Source of the DNA: Drosophila pseudoobscura
Taxonomy: Eukaryota; Arthropoda; Insecta; Diptera; Drosophilidae
DNA length: 64,000 bases
Reading direction: 5' to 3'
NCBI RefSeq assembly: GCF_009870125.1
Contig: NC_046680.1
Span: forward strand, 6,138,001-6,202,000
The notes under the pieces were generated by a model. The model saw only the letters and a list, made by a program, of their open reading frames with translations. It was not told the origin of the DNA and searched no databases. A program made the translations under genes and the position numbers. Within the stretch, counting starts at the first letter, position 1, and every line of letters begins with the position of its first letter. Positions 38,801 to 49,991 of the stretch are shown piece by piece.

Positions 38801-41306
38801 AGCGTGCAGCTTCCCAAAGTTACCCCCAGAACCGTGCCACCCCCTACATAAGCTTCGGGGCGTGTAACGCTTCCAGTCGGGCTTATCAGCCGTATGTCAT
38901 CCATTGCACCTTAAGGCCCCCAGTGCTGTAACCAATTCTGGTATTCTGGCATTACGTATGCATCGCTGATAACGGGGGGCTATCATTTGGTCAAGGCATG
39001 GCCGGGGGGCTACTTTGAGCCTCTGTCAGCTTTCAATCTCCAGATCCGATCAATCTGTGTTCGATTTATAGTCGGCCAGTTTTGAATCGCTTCATTGCTG
39101 TTGCCGTTAGCTTTGAACTTGAAGTCGCGCAGGTTGGGGAGCTTTTTATTCGCTCAAAAAGTTTAATCGCAAAAGCTGCGCTGCTCGCTGAAAGCTTAAT
39201 TTCATTGTTTTGGTTTACTACGGTGTGCACCCGATAAAGGGGAAGTATGGAAGTCACGCAATTACAGATGCAATTATCATTCAACTAATTCTGAATTGAA
39301 ATTCAAATTGTAATCGAATTTGTGTCAGTACTTGGAGTGCTTCACTTTCCCACACCACGCCGTAGGGTACCGTATCCCAGTGATGAATGGATGGACGAAT
39401 GATGAACGAGGTGTCGACTGGACGTCTTGACACGCTTATTGTGTAAATTCATCAGAGCTTAACCGACTTATCATCGAGCGCCGCTGGCTGATAACGATTT
39501 TAGCCATTCGACCAGAGGCAGAGTTTCCCCGAACGACTTTCAAATGTCCAGTCAACAGATAGCCCGTGCCACTCCATATCACACCTGTCATTGGATGGGG
39601 GTCGCACAGGGACTGCTTTCGAGTGGATGTGGAATCCAAAACTGATGTCACAACAACCTTAGACAAGAGCCGTGCGTCGGATTGCTTATCAGAGGAACTC
39701 TTTGGGGCGATTTTCGATCAAGCAGCAACAAAAAAAAACAGACGGAGCCGGTTTGCTTGGATCCTCCCCTATATGGGGTGGCTGGCACTGGGCACTGGCA
39801 CTGTGGAGTGGTGAGGAGGGGGATAACCTTCCCTTCTAGCTGATTTGTGACCAGAGTTGCGGTGCTGCCTGGAGCCGGATGTCAGCCTTGTCTCAGTTGG
39901 GGGCGCCATGGCGCCTACCTTGCCAATTTGAATATTTAGTGAAAATTATTTAAATACTGCATATATGACAATTACATAATCCAGAGTTAGTTGTTTATTT
40001 CGAGCGCACTCGAGTAATTTATGCTCTGACGGAAGATTTCCCCGGTTTTTGTCAAGTGTTAATGAATTTGAATGCAATTACACGCAGCTCTAAAAAAAGA
40101 TTTTGCAAGTCGCAAATCAGTTCGGTTATAAGAATCGCTATACGGATATACGCATATTTAATTAGCAGTTCGCCTGTCCCTTTCGACGGCCAAAAGGTTT
40201 CTGTTCACATTTTGCTTCTGTTCAATTTCAGCTATTCAGCTCAATTTCCTCCTGTGGAAAGCGGTTTGGTTTAGTCAAAACAGGAACATAATAGGAAATA
40301 TGCTAGATTTATGTTTTCGCCTTATACGCCTTACACGCAGCCTGCTATCGAGCCGACTCTAATTGTTCAAAGAACGTATCTCCTATCTAAATCTCTAGTC
40401 GACGCTGCTGTTGTTTTTGTTTTTGTTTTTGTTTTTGTTTTTGCTTAGTTTAGTCGCCGCTGCCACTGCCACTGCCACTGCCGCTGCTGACGTTGCTCAT
40501 TAGCCGCCGGTACGCGTACTAAACTGGATTCGCGTTAGACTGTCTGTCTGTGGCGTACTGGAGCATTCTTTGTGTGTTTTGTTGCTCTGTTTCACACACG
40601 GAGTGGAGTGACTGACAGACACCCAAACAAACTCTGAATAACTGAAAGATTACCGGTGATCGGTTCGTATCTGTGTGCACTATACTGATATACTGGCAGT
40701 TGTCGGCTTTCCACTGGACTCAAATTTGCATACGAACTTTGATGATTTATATTTATGGGCTGTGCGAGTGCAAACAAATGCCAGCTTCCTGTCTGAGGCG
40801 CCACTCCAGTTCCAGGTATTGATATATTCATATGTATATATCTACGTTTAAGTCCCTAAGATTGGAGAATACCATTTAAATATGTACCATAAAGCAGATG
40901 CACATTTGGTTTCTTAGTTTGTGGGCTTGGAGCCGATAGCACTAGGCCATTAAAAAGAACAGGCGCAAGACCAGACTGTCACCGACTGGCACTTCAGATT
41001 TAATCTCCCTACCACCTGAAAAGCGATTATTTTATGTAGTCGAACCGCAGTTGAGGGCTACAGTTAATCAATAGTAACATTGTGTTTGCTATTGTGACAG
41101 AACCGCCATAATTTGTCCTTCCTCTAGCCAAACACCATTTTAAAATCTGATCTAACTTGCCTGATATTTTCCAATATTAATTTTGTATGGAATTCATTCC
41201 ATATTCCATTGTGGTTCCACTTACCTTTGGCCTCGGCCTCATCATCCTTCTTGGGGTTCTTCAGGTCCATGGAGTCGTTGCTCCCACCACAGCACATCAG
41301 CTTCAT
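35878..41306 (-). CDS. SLC17-family (inorganic phosphate cotransporter-like) MFS transporter, two alternative first exons
   Basis: Common exons are 37271-37407, 36117-37208 and 35878-36042. Two first exons splice in phase 1 to the same acceptor: 41225-41306 (MKLMCCGGSNDS..., 28 residues including the split Gly) and 38527-38566 (MVNTVKNRRFEDEG). Products are 491 and 477 aa. The body has the MFS layout of twelve membrane segments: TM1 with RVNLSVAVVAM, the loop 2-3 signature VPAGQLARKFGGK, and the SLC17 motif NMNHIDLSPNFAGILMG near TM10. SLC17 proteins are sodium- or proton-coupled transporters of organic anions or phosphate, including vesicular glutamate carriers; the substrate here is unknown. 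The alternative N-termini lie in the cytosol; one has an adjacent Cys pair (MCC) that could be palmitoylated. A broken tandem copy follows downstream. Confidence 0.9.
37408..38526. other. Intron of the SLC17 gene (proximal first exon to TM1 exon)
   Basis: About 1.1 kb of noncoding DNA bounded by a GTGGGT donor and a TTGCAG acceptor on the minus strand. Nothing else was recognised. Confidence 0.6.
38567..41224. other. Intron between the alternative first exons of the SLC17 gene, including the proximal promoter
   Basis: Noncoding. The proximal promoter for the MVNTVK isoform should lie just right of 38566. Simple repeats occur: TATCTG units at 38728-38758, TTTTTG units at 40411-40443 and CTGCCA units at 40458-40485. 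No nested gene was seen. Confidence 0.5.
40411..40443. repeat. TTTTTG hexanucleotide repeat
   Basis: About five consecutive TTTTTG units form a simple microsatellite inside the SLC17 intron. Confidence 0.85.
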
Positions 41307-44300
41307 GTTTAATGTCCTATTTAATTCCTACTAGATCCTACTATAAGGGGTAAATTCGTGGAGCTTCGTTGAGAATTGTTGGGGGCTGTTGGAGGTTGTG
41401 GGTGTTATTTTAGCACTTCTATGGTTCGTCGCTCTTAATGTGGCGTAGCAATTCAGTCTCTCCGCCCGCTCACTGCTGGCCAGCAATTCGATCTGATTCG
41501 GTTTCGATCGAGGAAAATGTGAGCATATTAACTACTGTTCCAGGTGCCACAACAAAGCAATTGCTGCTGTTTCTATTTCTGTTTCAGTTCGATTTCGGTT
41601 ACGATTCTCTGCCGCTCGACGGATGCTACCGTTTAGTACCGCGCTCTCGCCACAATTTCAGACCGACTGAACGCTGAATCGGCGCTGGGACTCCATTTAT
41701 ACGGTGTGGCTGGGGGTTGTGCTGTAGCGCCGGCGCGAGACACTCAAACACGCTCGTGGCGGCGGACGTCACTGGAGCAGAGCTCTCGACTCTGCCGAGA
41801 AAACCCAGGGAGGCCACTTACGCGCCCCGTGGACAGCCCGTGAGGTGCCTAGGTGACAGTAGGTACATAGGTACTTACCTATGTATGTACTTATATCCGT
41901 CGCGAATCGAATCTTATCAGAATCATCTATAGATTACACTTAGTAAAAGAGACCAGGGCATGCCCACGAGCTTGTCAGGGACAGAATACATGTATATAAG
42001 ACCATCCGTTCAAGTGTTTGAACCTCGCACTCGCACCCAATCGAAGGAGTCCCATATGATGCTCTTGACAAAGTGATATATTTGTATGTATCAGCGCCTT
42101 AGGGGCCCAGAAGTGATATGAAATCGTGATATTCCCAAAAGACACCGAAGCCACCGAAATGGGACAATGGAAAATTTATGGCTACGAGGTTTTTTATTTT
42201 GATTTTTGAATGAATGAAACTTTGGGTAAACGAATTGAATTATTGCTCGGGAGTTACGCTCAGAGGGAACCCCGAAAACAATCCAACAAAGTGTGGCCGA
42301 AACAAAAAAAAACAAAAACTGGTTAAACGATCACCTGCCCTACTCGTGGATGCCACCGAGTTCCGAGAGCTATGCTCGAATCATAGCTGGCATTCAGAGG
42401 AGTGAGTGGATTGCTCTTTGCATTACATTACCCCCGGCAGGGCAGGCAGAGTAAGAGTCGATCACTTTCACTTTCGCATTGGGAGCTTTAATTAGTTCTG
42501 AATAGTTCTGAACACAATACTCTCTCCCCAAGGCCACTCACTCCCCTCTGGGGTGGTTGGACAGTTACTATGTGTTATTTAAAAATTCTTAGCTATGCAT
42601 AGTTCATGCCTGGCTGATCCAATGGAATTCGTTTTGGTTCTGATTCCCTCGATCTCTCTCGCTCTCTCTCTCCCTCTGATTGTGTTTTGCGACTACTATC
42701 AACCTTTTTATTGTTGCTGCCAACGTGTGTTTTTTTTTTTAGAGAATAACTGGAATTTCTTGCAATTACCAATGGATATACATACTACGTATGTACGTGG
42801 CAAATCCAGCTTCTAATCTTTGCTTTAGTCGTATTTACCAACTCGACTCTCACTTTGACACCATTTACTGCCCCAAATGAAAGTTCGATCTGATCTTAGG
42901 AGGTGCAAACGAAGTGTAAAACTGCTTTAGATAGCCCCCCCCCCCAAAAGGTGACGCACTTTCAAACACCCTTCAGCCACACGCTCGGCTCATGTCGAGC
43001 CATATGCAAAACAAATGTTAATCTCGGTTCTACTCTTAAGACGCTAAACAATGGGACACTAAAATCAAACATTGTGATAAGCGGTCTTAAATCCTCTCTA
43101 CTTGATGCGGACCGGACGAGTCCGAGGGGTAGGAGGGTTTGCTAATCCAATTGTCGTGATGCTTCTGGCTTGCGGTCTCACTTAGCAAACATGTTAAAGC
43201 TCATTGGGGCACACTGAGTCTCTCAGGATTTTATTGATGGATTTGTCACGATATCAAACCAGCACTAACAGTCACTGTCGATTTATTTATGTTTTTATGT
43301 TTTATTTACTCATTTAGTAGAACTGAGCGTAAGGGAGGTCCAATGACCTTCTTATAGGGAATATTGAATTTTGCAGCATACTTCTGGGGATCATATTTAC
43401 AGCAAAGGATTAAGGATAATCAGCTGATTAAAATCGTATTTTCAACTATAAATGTCCTTTAAGTGTTTCAAATATCCCTTAAATTCTTTAAAACAATTTG
43501 AATTCTTTTAAGCCAAGTGGTATATTCCTATAAGCCCTTAGGGTATTGATACTGACCCACTACCCGAATGTTGTTTCTGATTTACAGATCTCGTGCTTGG
43601 CACGACTGACCGCAAACGACGTTTGTTTGTAGATCAATAAATGTGTTTGGATCAATAAAGTATAGTCTCATATCGATTGTAGATTTGTATGTTAATGGGA
43701 AGCCTCCCATTTCGCGACTCTTCCGCTGCCAAATGATGCTGCAGATTTTACTTATCGTTCTCCTAGACGTCACCCTTCCCTGCCACCCTCTACGTATGTA
43801 TATAAAACTTCCAGCAAAGCAAGCCTCAACACGCTATTCTCTGGTAATACATTTGTAGGTATATCTAGCACAGATGGATGCTAGTGTTTTAGTTTTTCAC
43901 GTGTCATGGGGGCTGGCATCGGTGACGGGCGCAGAATTAGTGCACACAATAATTGCCAGTCAATGCAATTACACATCCTCCAGTAGATATTAGTGGGAGC
44001 AGCTGTTTGACGGACTAGTAATTACATTCTGGACATATTTTTTACAACACAGCACTACAGAATGAACAGTTGTAAATGCAATTCAGATTTATTTGTGTTT
44101 ACCTCAATCTCTACCTCCCTCCCACTCTCACTCTTTCTTTTTGTATCTGTTTTAGCTTTCGAATCGATTGCATAAGCTCCCCCACACTCGATTCATGATC
44201 GAGAGTTTTTCCCTAGTAGTTCTAATATGCGAAACGTGCCGTTTCAGCTTGAACTTGACCATAGACAAGTCAGGCTCGACTTGAGTTCCTCAATTCCTGA

Positions 44301-46702
44301 GTACTCCACCCCCCACTCGGTCACATGTAAATTCAAGTTCAAGTGCCTGTCGCACTGTTCAATGGGAAGTCTGAATGGAACAGACTCCCGCTAAATTGGC
44401 AAGCTCTGCTAGGCCATGCCGAAAACATGTCAAGCTGCGATGAGTAGTGTATTCGATGTTATGGTACCTGGCCATAAGCGAGCGGCGGGTCGTTGCGCAT
44501 GCTAATTGCCGTCTGATATGGCCGATTTTGTGTGGCCATTAACGCGCAACGCGATCGACCAGCAAGATGACATTGATTGGGCCGTACAACTTCCATCGAC
44601 TTCCCTTCCCCCTCTGGAACCCCCCTTAGAACTTAACTATTCTACTCTTGATTTTTGCGGTCTCTCAACCAATCTCATTATAAATTTTCAACATTCGTGG
44701 GGGATTCTCGCTGGGCTGGGATTTCTCCGAATGCAAAATTGATCAGCAATGAAATTAACATTTACTTTCGTACAGAAACCAGAGCTGATTTCGTGCTACG
44801 TTGACATAGGCCCGTCGGCACCTTGTCGACGTCAGAGCGAAACTTCGCATCCATTAAACAACACTTGCTAACTGATTTGGATCATATTTCGGGAGGGCAA
44901 TCCTAACTTGTGCTTTTAGCGAAACAATTTCGCAAATTCAAGGAATTTTCCGCGACACTTCAGATGCTAATAACACAACGGAAGACCTCTTAGAATTTGG
45001 TTAAATGATAAAGCCTTAACAACGTGCTATAATTAATAACCCTAATCTAATCGATGATGCCAATATTAATTACAAATCCATCAGTGAACAATTTAGGGCG
45101 AGCGTCATAAAGCCATCGAACGTTTATCTGACACTTCTGTATCAGGGCTAAGCAATAAACTCGTAAACAAAGAGAAAATCCTCAAATCGCAGCCGAAACA
45201 AACCATTGTCATGCTTTGCAAGCAAGCCTTAGGACTGTCGTGATAAGGTGGAGTGGCAACGAGACGTCAAAAAACCTCATAAATTCAGGGAAATCTATAA
45301 TGGAAGTGCGTTTTCCGCTGAAGCAAACTAAGATTAATTATAGATAGAAAAAACCCTCAGTTAGCTTCAATTATACAGTTTGGTAAGCTTATTTTTAACA
45401 TAACTCAGTGCAAGAAAACTAATTTATTTTTTCCTGTTTAATTTACATATACAAATCTACATGCAAGTTCAAATTTATATTCAAAATTCAAATTGCGCGC
45501 TCAACAAATTGCCATTCGCTGCGCACGTGAACACAAAATATTATTACCTAACGCTTTCACAAACATCGTATATTCGACCAATTTATTGACCTCAATTCTC
45601 ATATTCGTGGTGTTGTTATAAACACGTTTTTCAGTCAAAATAGAATGCATGCAATTCTTTAAAATTAGTTCATTTTGTAGAAAATTGATTCATCAATTGT
45701 TTAAAATTATGTGGGCAATGCTGAGAGATCTATATAGCTGGGAATATTCGACGGCAGAAAGAATAACCAAGAATTAGTCGTCATAACCGGTTGACAACAA
45801 TGAGTCCCATTCCATGCACACATACCCCGGGGGGAAATGGATGTTATAGAATTGTGATTATGTTTGTCATCCCAGGCAAAAACAATATATTTTCAATATA
45901 TTTTAATATTATTCAAAATTATTTAATATTATTTTCAATATTTCAACGATATTTTAAAGCTTATTGTCTTCTTGTAGGGACCAAGAATATACATATACAA
46001 AACACTCATCATATACATGTCTAAAAAATGTCAACTTGAGAAAATGGCTTTATTAGTTACGTTTTATCTTCATATCAATATTTATACTTTCATATAAATT
46101 TAAAAAAATAGGGTATACAAAGGCGTATACTACGGCTTACACGCAATACAGCGACTCTTTTTTGTTTAACTTTTTCGTTGAAACCTTTTTTTACAATAAA
46201 TAAAATAAAAGCAAGTGGTTAAAATAAGCCAGTTAGGTAGAAAATTCATTCATTAATCGGATAAAATATTCGACGGAACATCAAAATTGAGCAATATGCT
46301 TTCCAATATTCGACGGAGAACGATTAACCCATTGCAAGCCAAGGGGGTATTTCAATTTTTCACCGACAATAATGAATATTTAATAATGTTAGCGTAGTTG
46401 AGGTGAAAGTTAGCGTGGTTATTTTTAAGTTCAGAAGAAACATGGCATTAATCTACAAGAAGAATTTTCAAGCCTTAATATATTCCGCCACTTACCTCAA
46501 GTAGTTAAACTTTTTAAATAGAGGGGGCTTAGTGGACTAAGTTCGATTTCTTATCGATAAGAATTCAGGTAAATAGAACGTGCGGCTTTTCTTTTTGTGC
46601 GATGTAATTATGAAATTTCCGTTTATTAAATCAAAGCAGGCTCTGAAATAGTTGAAGAGACAGATTCTCAGTATAAACTTCTTCATTTAGATTACAAACA
46701 AC
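41307..46702. other. Gene-poor interval between the SLC17 gene and prohibitin-2
   Basis: The left end holds the distal SLC17 promoter. The remainder is AT-rich, especially 45.3-46.5 kb. Three copies of AATATTCGACGG (45743, 46265, 46305) stand out. The prohibitin-2 promoter should lie in the last few hundred bases. No protein or RNA gene was recognised. Confidence 0.5.
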
Positions 46703-48992
46703 ATGGCGCAAAGCAAACTGAATGATCTTGCGGGCAAGCTGGGCAAAGGTGGCCCACCTGGACTGGGTATTGGACTGAAGCTCCTGGCGGCCGCAGGAGC
46801 TGTAGCCTATGGTGTTAGCCAGTCCTTTTACACAGGTAACTGGGAAATGGGATTGAAAAAATGTCGAAAATTAATGGATAATAGCAGAAACACGAATGCC
46901 GAAGCGGCATGTGCACATAACCTCAACCCTACTGAGTGCCGATGTGTGAGTGTATGCGAGGGCCTGGGCTATCTCCATATTTCATAACTATTAAAAAGCC
47001 TTGCACAACCTTTGCTTGAATAGAATCTGGATTTATTTTGCAGACTGCGTAGACCCATCCATGATATATAGTTCTGGCAACTTCATATATTTCCACTTCC
47101 AATATTTCATCTGAACATGATTGCATAACCAAACTCCATATTTTGTTGCTTGCAGTCGACGGCGGTCACCGCGCCATCATTTTTAACCGCGTTGGCGGCA
47201 TACAGAATGATATATTCTCGGAGGGTCTGCATGTCCGCATTCCATGGTTCCAGTATCCCATCATCTATGATATTCGCTCCCGTCCCCGTAAAATTGCCTC
47301 GCCGACGGGCTCGAAAGACTTGCAGATGATCAACATTTCACTGCGTGTGCTGTCGCGTCCCGACTCTCTGAACCTTCCCTCCCTGCACAAGCAGCTGGGC
47401 GTGGACTACGACGAGAAGGTGCTGCCCTCCATCTGCAATGAGGTGTTGAAGAGCGTGATCGCCAAGTTCAATGCCTCGCAGTTGATTACACAGCGTCAGC
47501 AGGTGAGTGGCTTGAGCACAATCAGATCTGATTTGATTCTAAACGAGAATTCCTTGTGTGAAGGTGTCGCTTTTGATCCGCAAGGAGCTGGTCGAGCGTG
47601 CCCGCGACTTCAACATCATTCTGGACGATGTCTCCCTCACCGAGCTGAGCTTCGGCAAGGAATACACTGCCGCCATCGAGGCAAAACAGGTGGCCCAGCA
47701 GGAGGCGCAGCGCGCCGTCTTCTTTGTGGAGCGGGCCAAGCAAGAGAAGCAACAGAAGATTGTCCAGGCTGAGGGTGAAGCCGAGGCAGCGAAAATGATA
47801 TCCTTTTACAAACACACAAACTTTATCTTTCGATTTAGCAATTGCCATTTGATTTGTCCCCTGGTTTTTCCCTTAACCGATATGTTTACTTAGGTCTGGC
47901 CGTGAAGCAGAACCCAGCTTATCTGAAGCTGCGCAAGCTACGTGCCGCACAAAGCATTGCCCGCACGGTATGATATTCACCTCAATATCGATCTCAATGT
48001 GAATCTCAACATTTTCCCTTTCTTCACAGATTGCCTCCTCACAGAACAAGGTCTACCTGTCGGCGGACAGCTTGATGTTGAACATTCAGGACTCTGCCTT
48101 CGATGACATGACCGAGAAGGTTTACAAAAGTAAATAGCTCTCGTTTTGATTAACAAAAAGAGTTTACTTTTAAGTTGAACGGTTTCTGATTTTGGTTCCA
48201 ATCACTGGCCAATACATAGATAACCTTAATATTTGAGTAATTTCTAACACGTTCTTCGTACTCTCTCTTTTTGCTACATCAATTTCGTTTTGTTTACGTT
48301 TCTCCAATCCTTCCGCGCAACACAGTAGCTGGCGACTTGGACTAAGAATCGACCAATATTCCTTGTTGTTAATTAATTCTTATCCCATATTTTCGAGGTA
48401 GTGCCTAAGTACCGTTTAGTTTTAACCACTCTCAAGCGGCTTGTCGTCTTCATTTTTTCACGAATTGCCTGCTCTGGTTGTGCGTTGGCCTTGCGTTTCG
48501 GAGAGAGCTTCATCCCACATCATCTTCGAATCGCAAGCGCCAAGGCACAGCAGAGCACAGCGGGCCAAGCGCCCTCAGTTTGTGAGGTAGGGAGTCGACG
48601 AAGGCAGATGGCCGCATCAGCATTTAACGTTCATTGTCCCATCATCAAGAATCAAGTGAAACTGAGACTTATAATAAATGCGTACTGAGAACTGTCGATC
48701 TGTACTTGTCGCTTGCTTGGTCGTCCATTGGTCATGGCCGATTGTTGATATTGGTTTTAGCTCCCACCGGTTGCTGCACACACTCGTGAAAAAACGAACT
48801 GACGTGTCCACCCAGCACTTGTTCGACTCTTCAATAATCACCATCCCCATCATTCTTACAGTTGGCACGGGCTTGCCCAAGGATTGGATTAATCCAGGAA
48901 AAATGATCGCTGCATCGGGCAATCAGCTGGGGCAGGAGGACGGCAACAACGTGGGCAAGGTGGCACGCAAGACAGCGGAACGGATGATTTGA
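46703..48992 (+). CDS. Phb2: Prohibitin-2, with AT-AC intron and alternative last exons
   Basis: Common exons are 46703-46835, 47156-47502, 47564-47797, 47890-47967 and 48030-48129. Two last exons both join in phase 1: 48326-48345 (ending IAGDLD, 303 aa) and 48862-48992 ([14 protein letters not shown]..., 340 aa). The N-terminus has a membrane anchor ([20 protein letters not shown], about residues 22-41); the SPFH/band-7 domain follows (about 45-215), and then a coiled coil rich in Gln, Glu and Ala. Prohibitin-2 assembles with prohibitin-1 into rings in the mitochondrial inner membrane that stabilise respiratory enzymes and OPA1 and modulate m-AAA protease. Intron 3 has ATATCCTT and AC ends, a minor-spliceosome intron (see findings). 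Reading past the exon-5 donor would give a third ending, VYKSK. The acceptor of exon 3 (GAAG) is unusually weak. Confidence 0.97.
47798..47889 (+). other. U12-type AT-AC intron of prohibitin-2
   Basis: The 92-bp intron begins ATATCCTTTT and ends TTTAC, with CCCTTAAC at 47870-47877 placing the branch A about 13 nt from the 3' splice site. These match the minor-spliceosome consensus (ATATCCTT, TCCTTAAC, AC). The join AAAATG|TTAGGTCTGGCC restores the conserved prohibitin sequence [16 protein letters not shown]. No GT-AG alternative keeps it. Confidence 0.95.
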
Positions 48993-49640
48993 TTCGGGCA
49001 CTGATTGGGGCACGGCACTCCTCCACAATCCTAGTACAAATATCAAGATATTCAAGAGGGGAACGAACGCCGCTTGACTCTGACCGACTTCAAATACGAA
49101 ACATTTACTTATAATTATAATTGCGTGTATAAAATACATAAGAATAGTACATAAGAGTGTATATGGTATATAATTTATGTGTATAGAGATTTATGTATGT
49201 AAATTGTAGGCAGATTAGGTTGCTTCTCCATGTTTGTTGTTTGATGTCCTTGCTAGCAGACTATCCAGGCCCCTGCGGCATTCCCATGTGATGTGGATGT
49301 GTGGTAGGGTGTGTGGGCGTGTCTAATGTAAGAGATGTTGACTAGAAATATGTGGTTGTAGCTATGTGTGGCATGTGTAAGGGGAATCCCGTTTTGCATT
49401 CATACTGTAGTCCGTCCATGTTGAGCAATCGAACAACCGCCAGGGGCCGGTCCTCGGTGGTGGCTGCTCGCATCTCCGTCATGATGAATAGTCGCACTTA
49501 TGCGAGTATCTATTCCTATATATATATCTATAATTTATAACGAACTGAACAATCAATCAAATTCCTGCATTAGGCGTGGGGTTAGCTTTGTATGTAAGTG
49601 TTTTGTAGTTGGCTTAAAAACGACGCGACATAGACCAGGA
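48993..49640. other. Convergent 3' UTR region of prohibitin-2 and the BTB-Kelch gene
   Basis: Noncoding and AT-rich at 49.1-49.2 kb. It should carry the 3' ends of both convergent genes; no canonical AATAAA was confidently placed for either. Confidence 0.5.
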
Positions 49641-49991
49641 TCAGGCTGTCGCCGGTGGCTTTACTCCTCCTCCAGCTCCTGTCCCGCTGGTGGCACTACT
49701 GCCACTCTCACTGCCGCTGCCACTTCCACTGCTGCTGCTGGCGTTGCTGTTGGTTCTCCGGGTCTCGGCCAGGCCGGGCGTATCGCGACGGTGGCGGCGC
49801 AATGTGGAACTAGCTGAGGGCGCCGAGCTGCTCAATGCAATGTTGGCCGTGAAGGCAGCCGCCTCCGCGCGACTGGGAACGGTCAGAGTGCCTCCGGTTA
49901 CTGATGCTGCTACTGCTGCCGATCCGTTGGTGTTGCTAGCTGCGCTCGCTGACGCAGCGGCAAAAGACTCGCTGATGCTGGCCAAGGGTCA
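49641..49991 (-). CDS. Probable stop-codon-readthrough extension of the BTB-Kelch protein (115 aa)
   Basis: After the TGA at 49989-49991 the same frame stays open for 115 codons to a second TGA at 49641-49643. The stop context is TGA followed by C, the most readthrough-prone tetranucleotide. Codon use in the extension looks coding (GCC, AGC, GGC, CTG-rich) and the peptide is Ala/Ser/Gly-rich with a basic patch LRRHRRDTPGLAETRR. It has no in-frame ATG near its start and no plausible intron of normal length to reach it, so readthrough is the simplest way to translate it. Many Drosophila genes, including kelch itself, are established readthrough cases. Alternative: a very short intron or a separate non-AUG ORF. 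Confidence 0.7.

Noticed and set aside
43100-43140. GGACCGGACGAGTCC, reminiscent of a hammerhead ribozyme stem II
   Set aside because: The conserved CUGAUGA and GAAAC core elements are not both present around it; it is only a short inverted repeat.
49641-49985. Reading the Ala/Ser-rich frame as an independent gene
   Set aside because: It has no ATG near its start and is exactly in frame with the preceding Kelch stop, so an extension explains it better.
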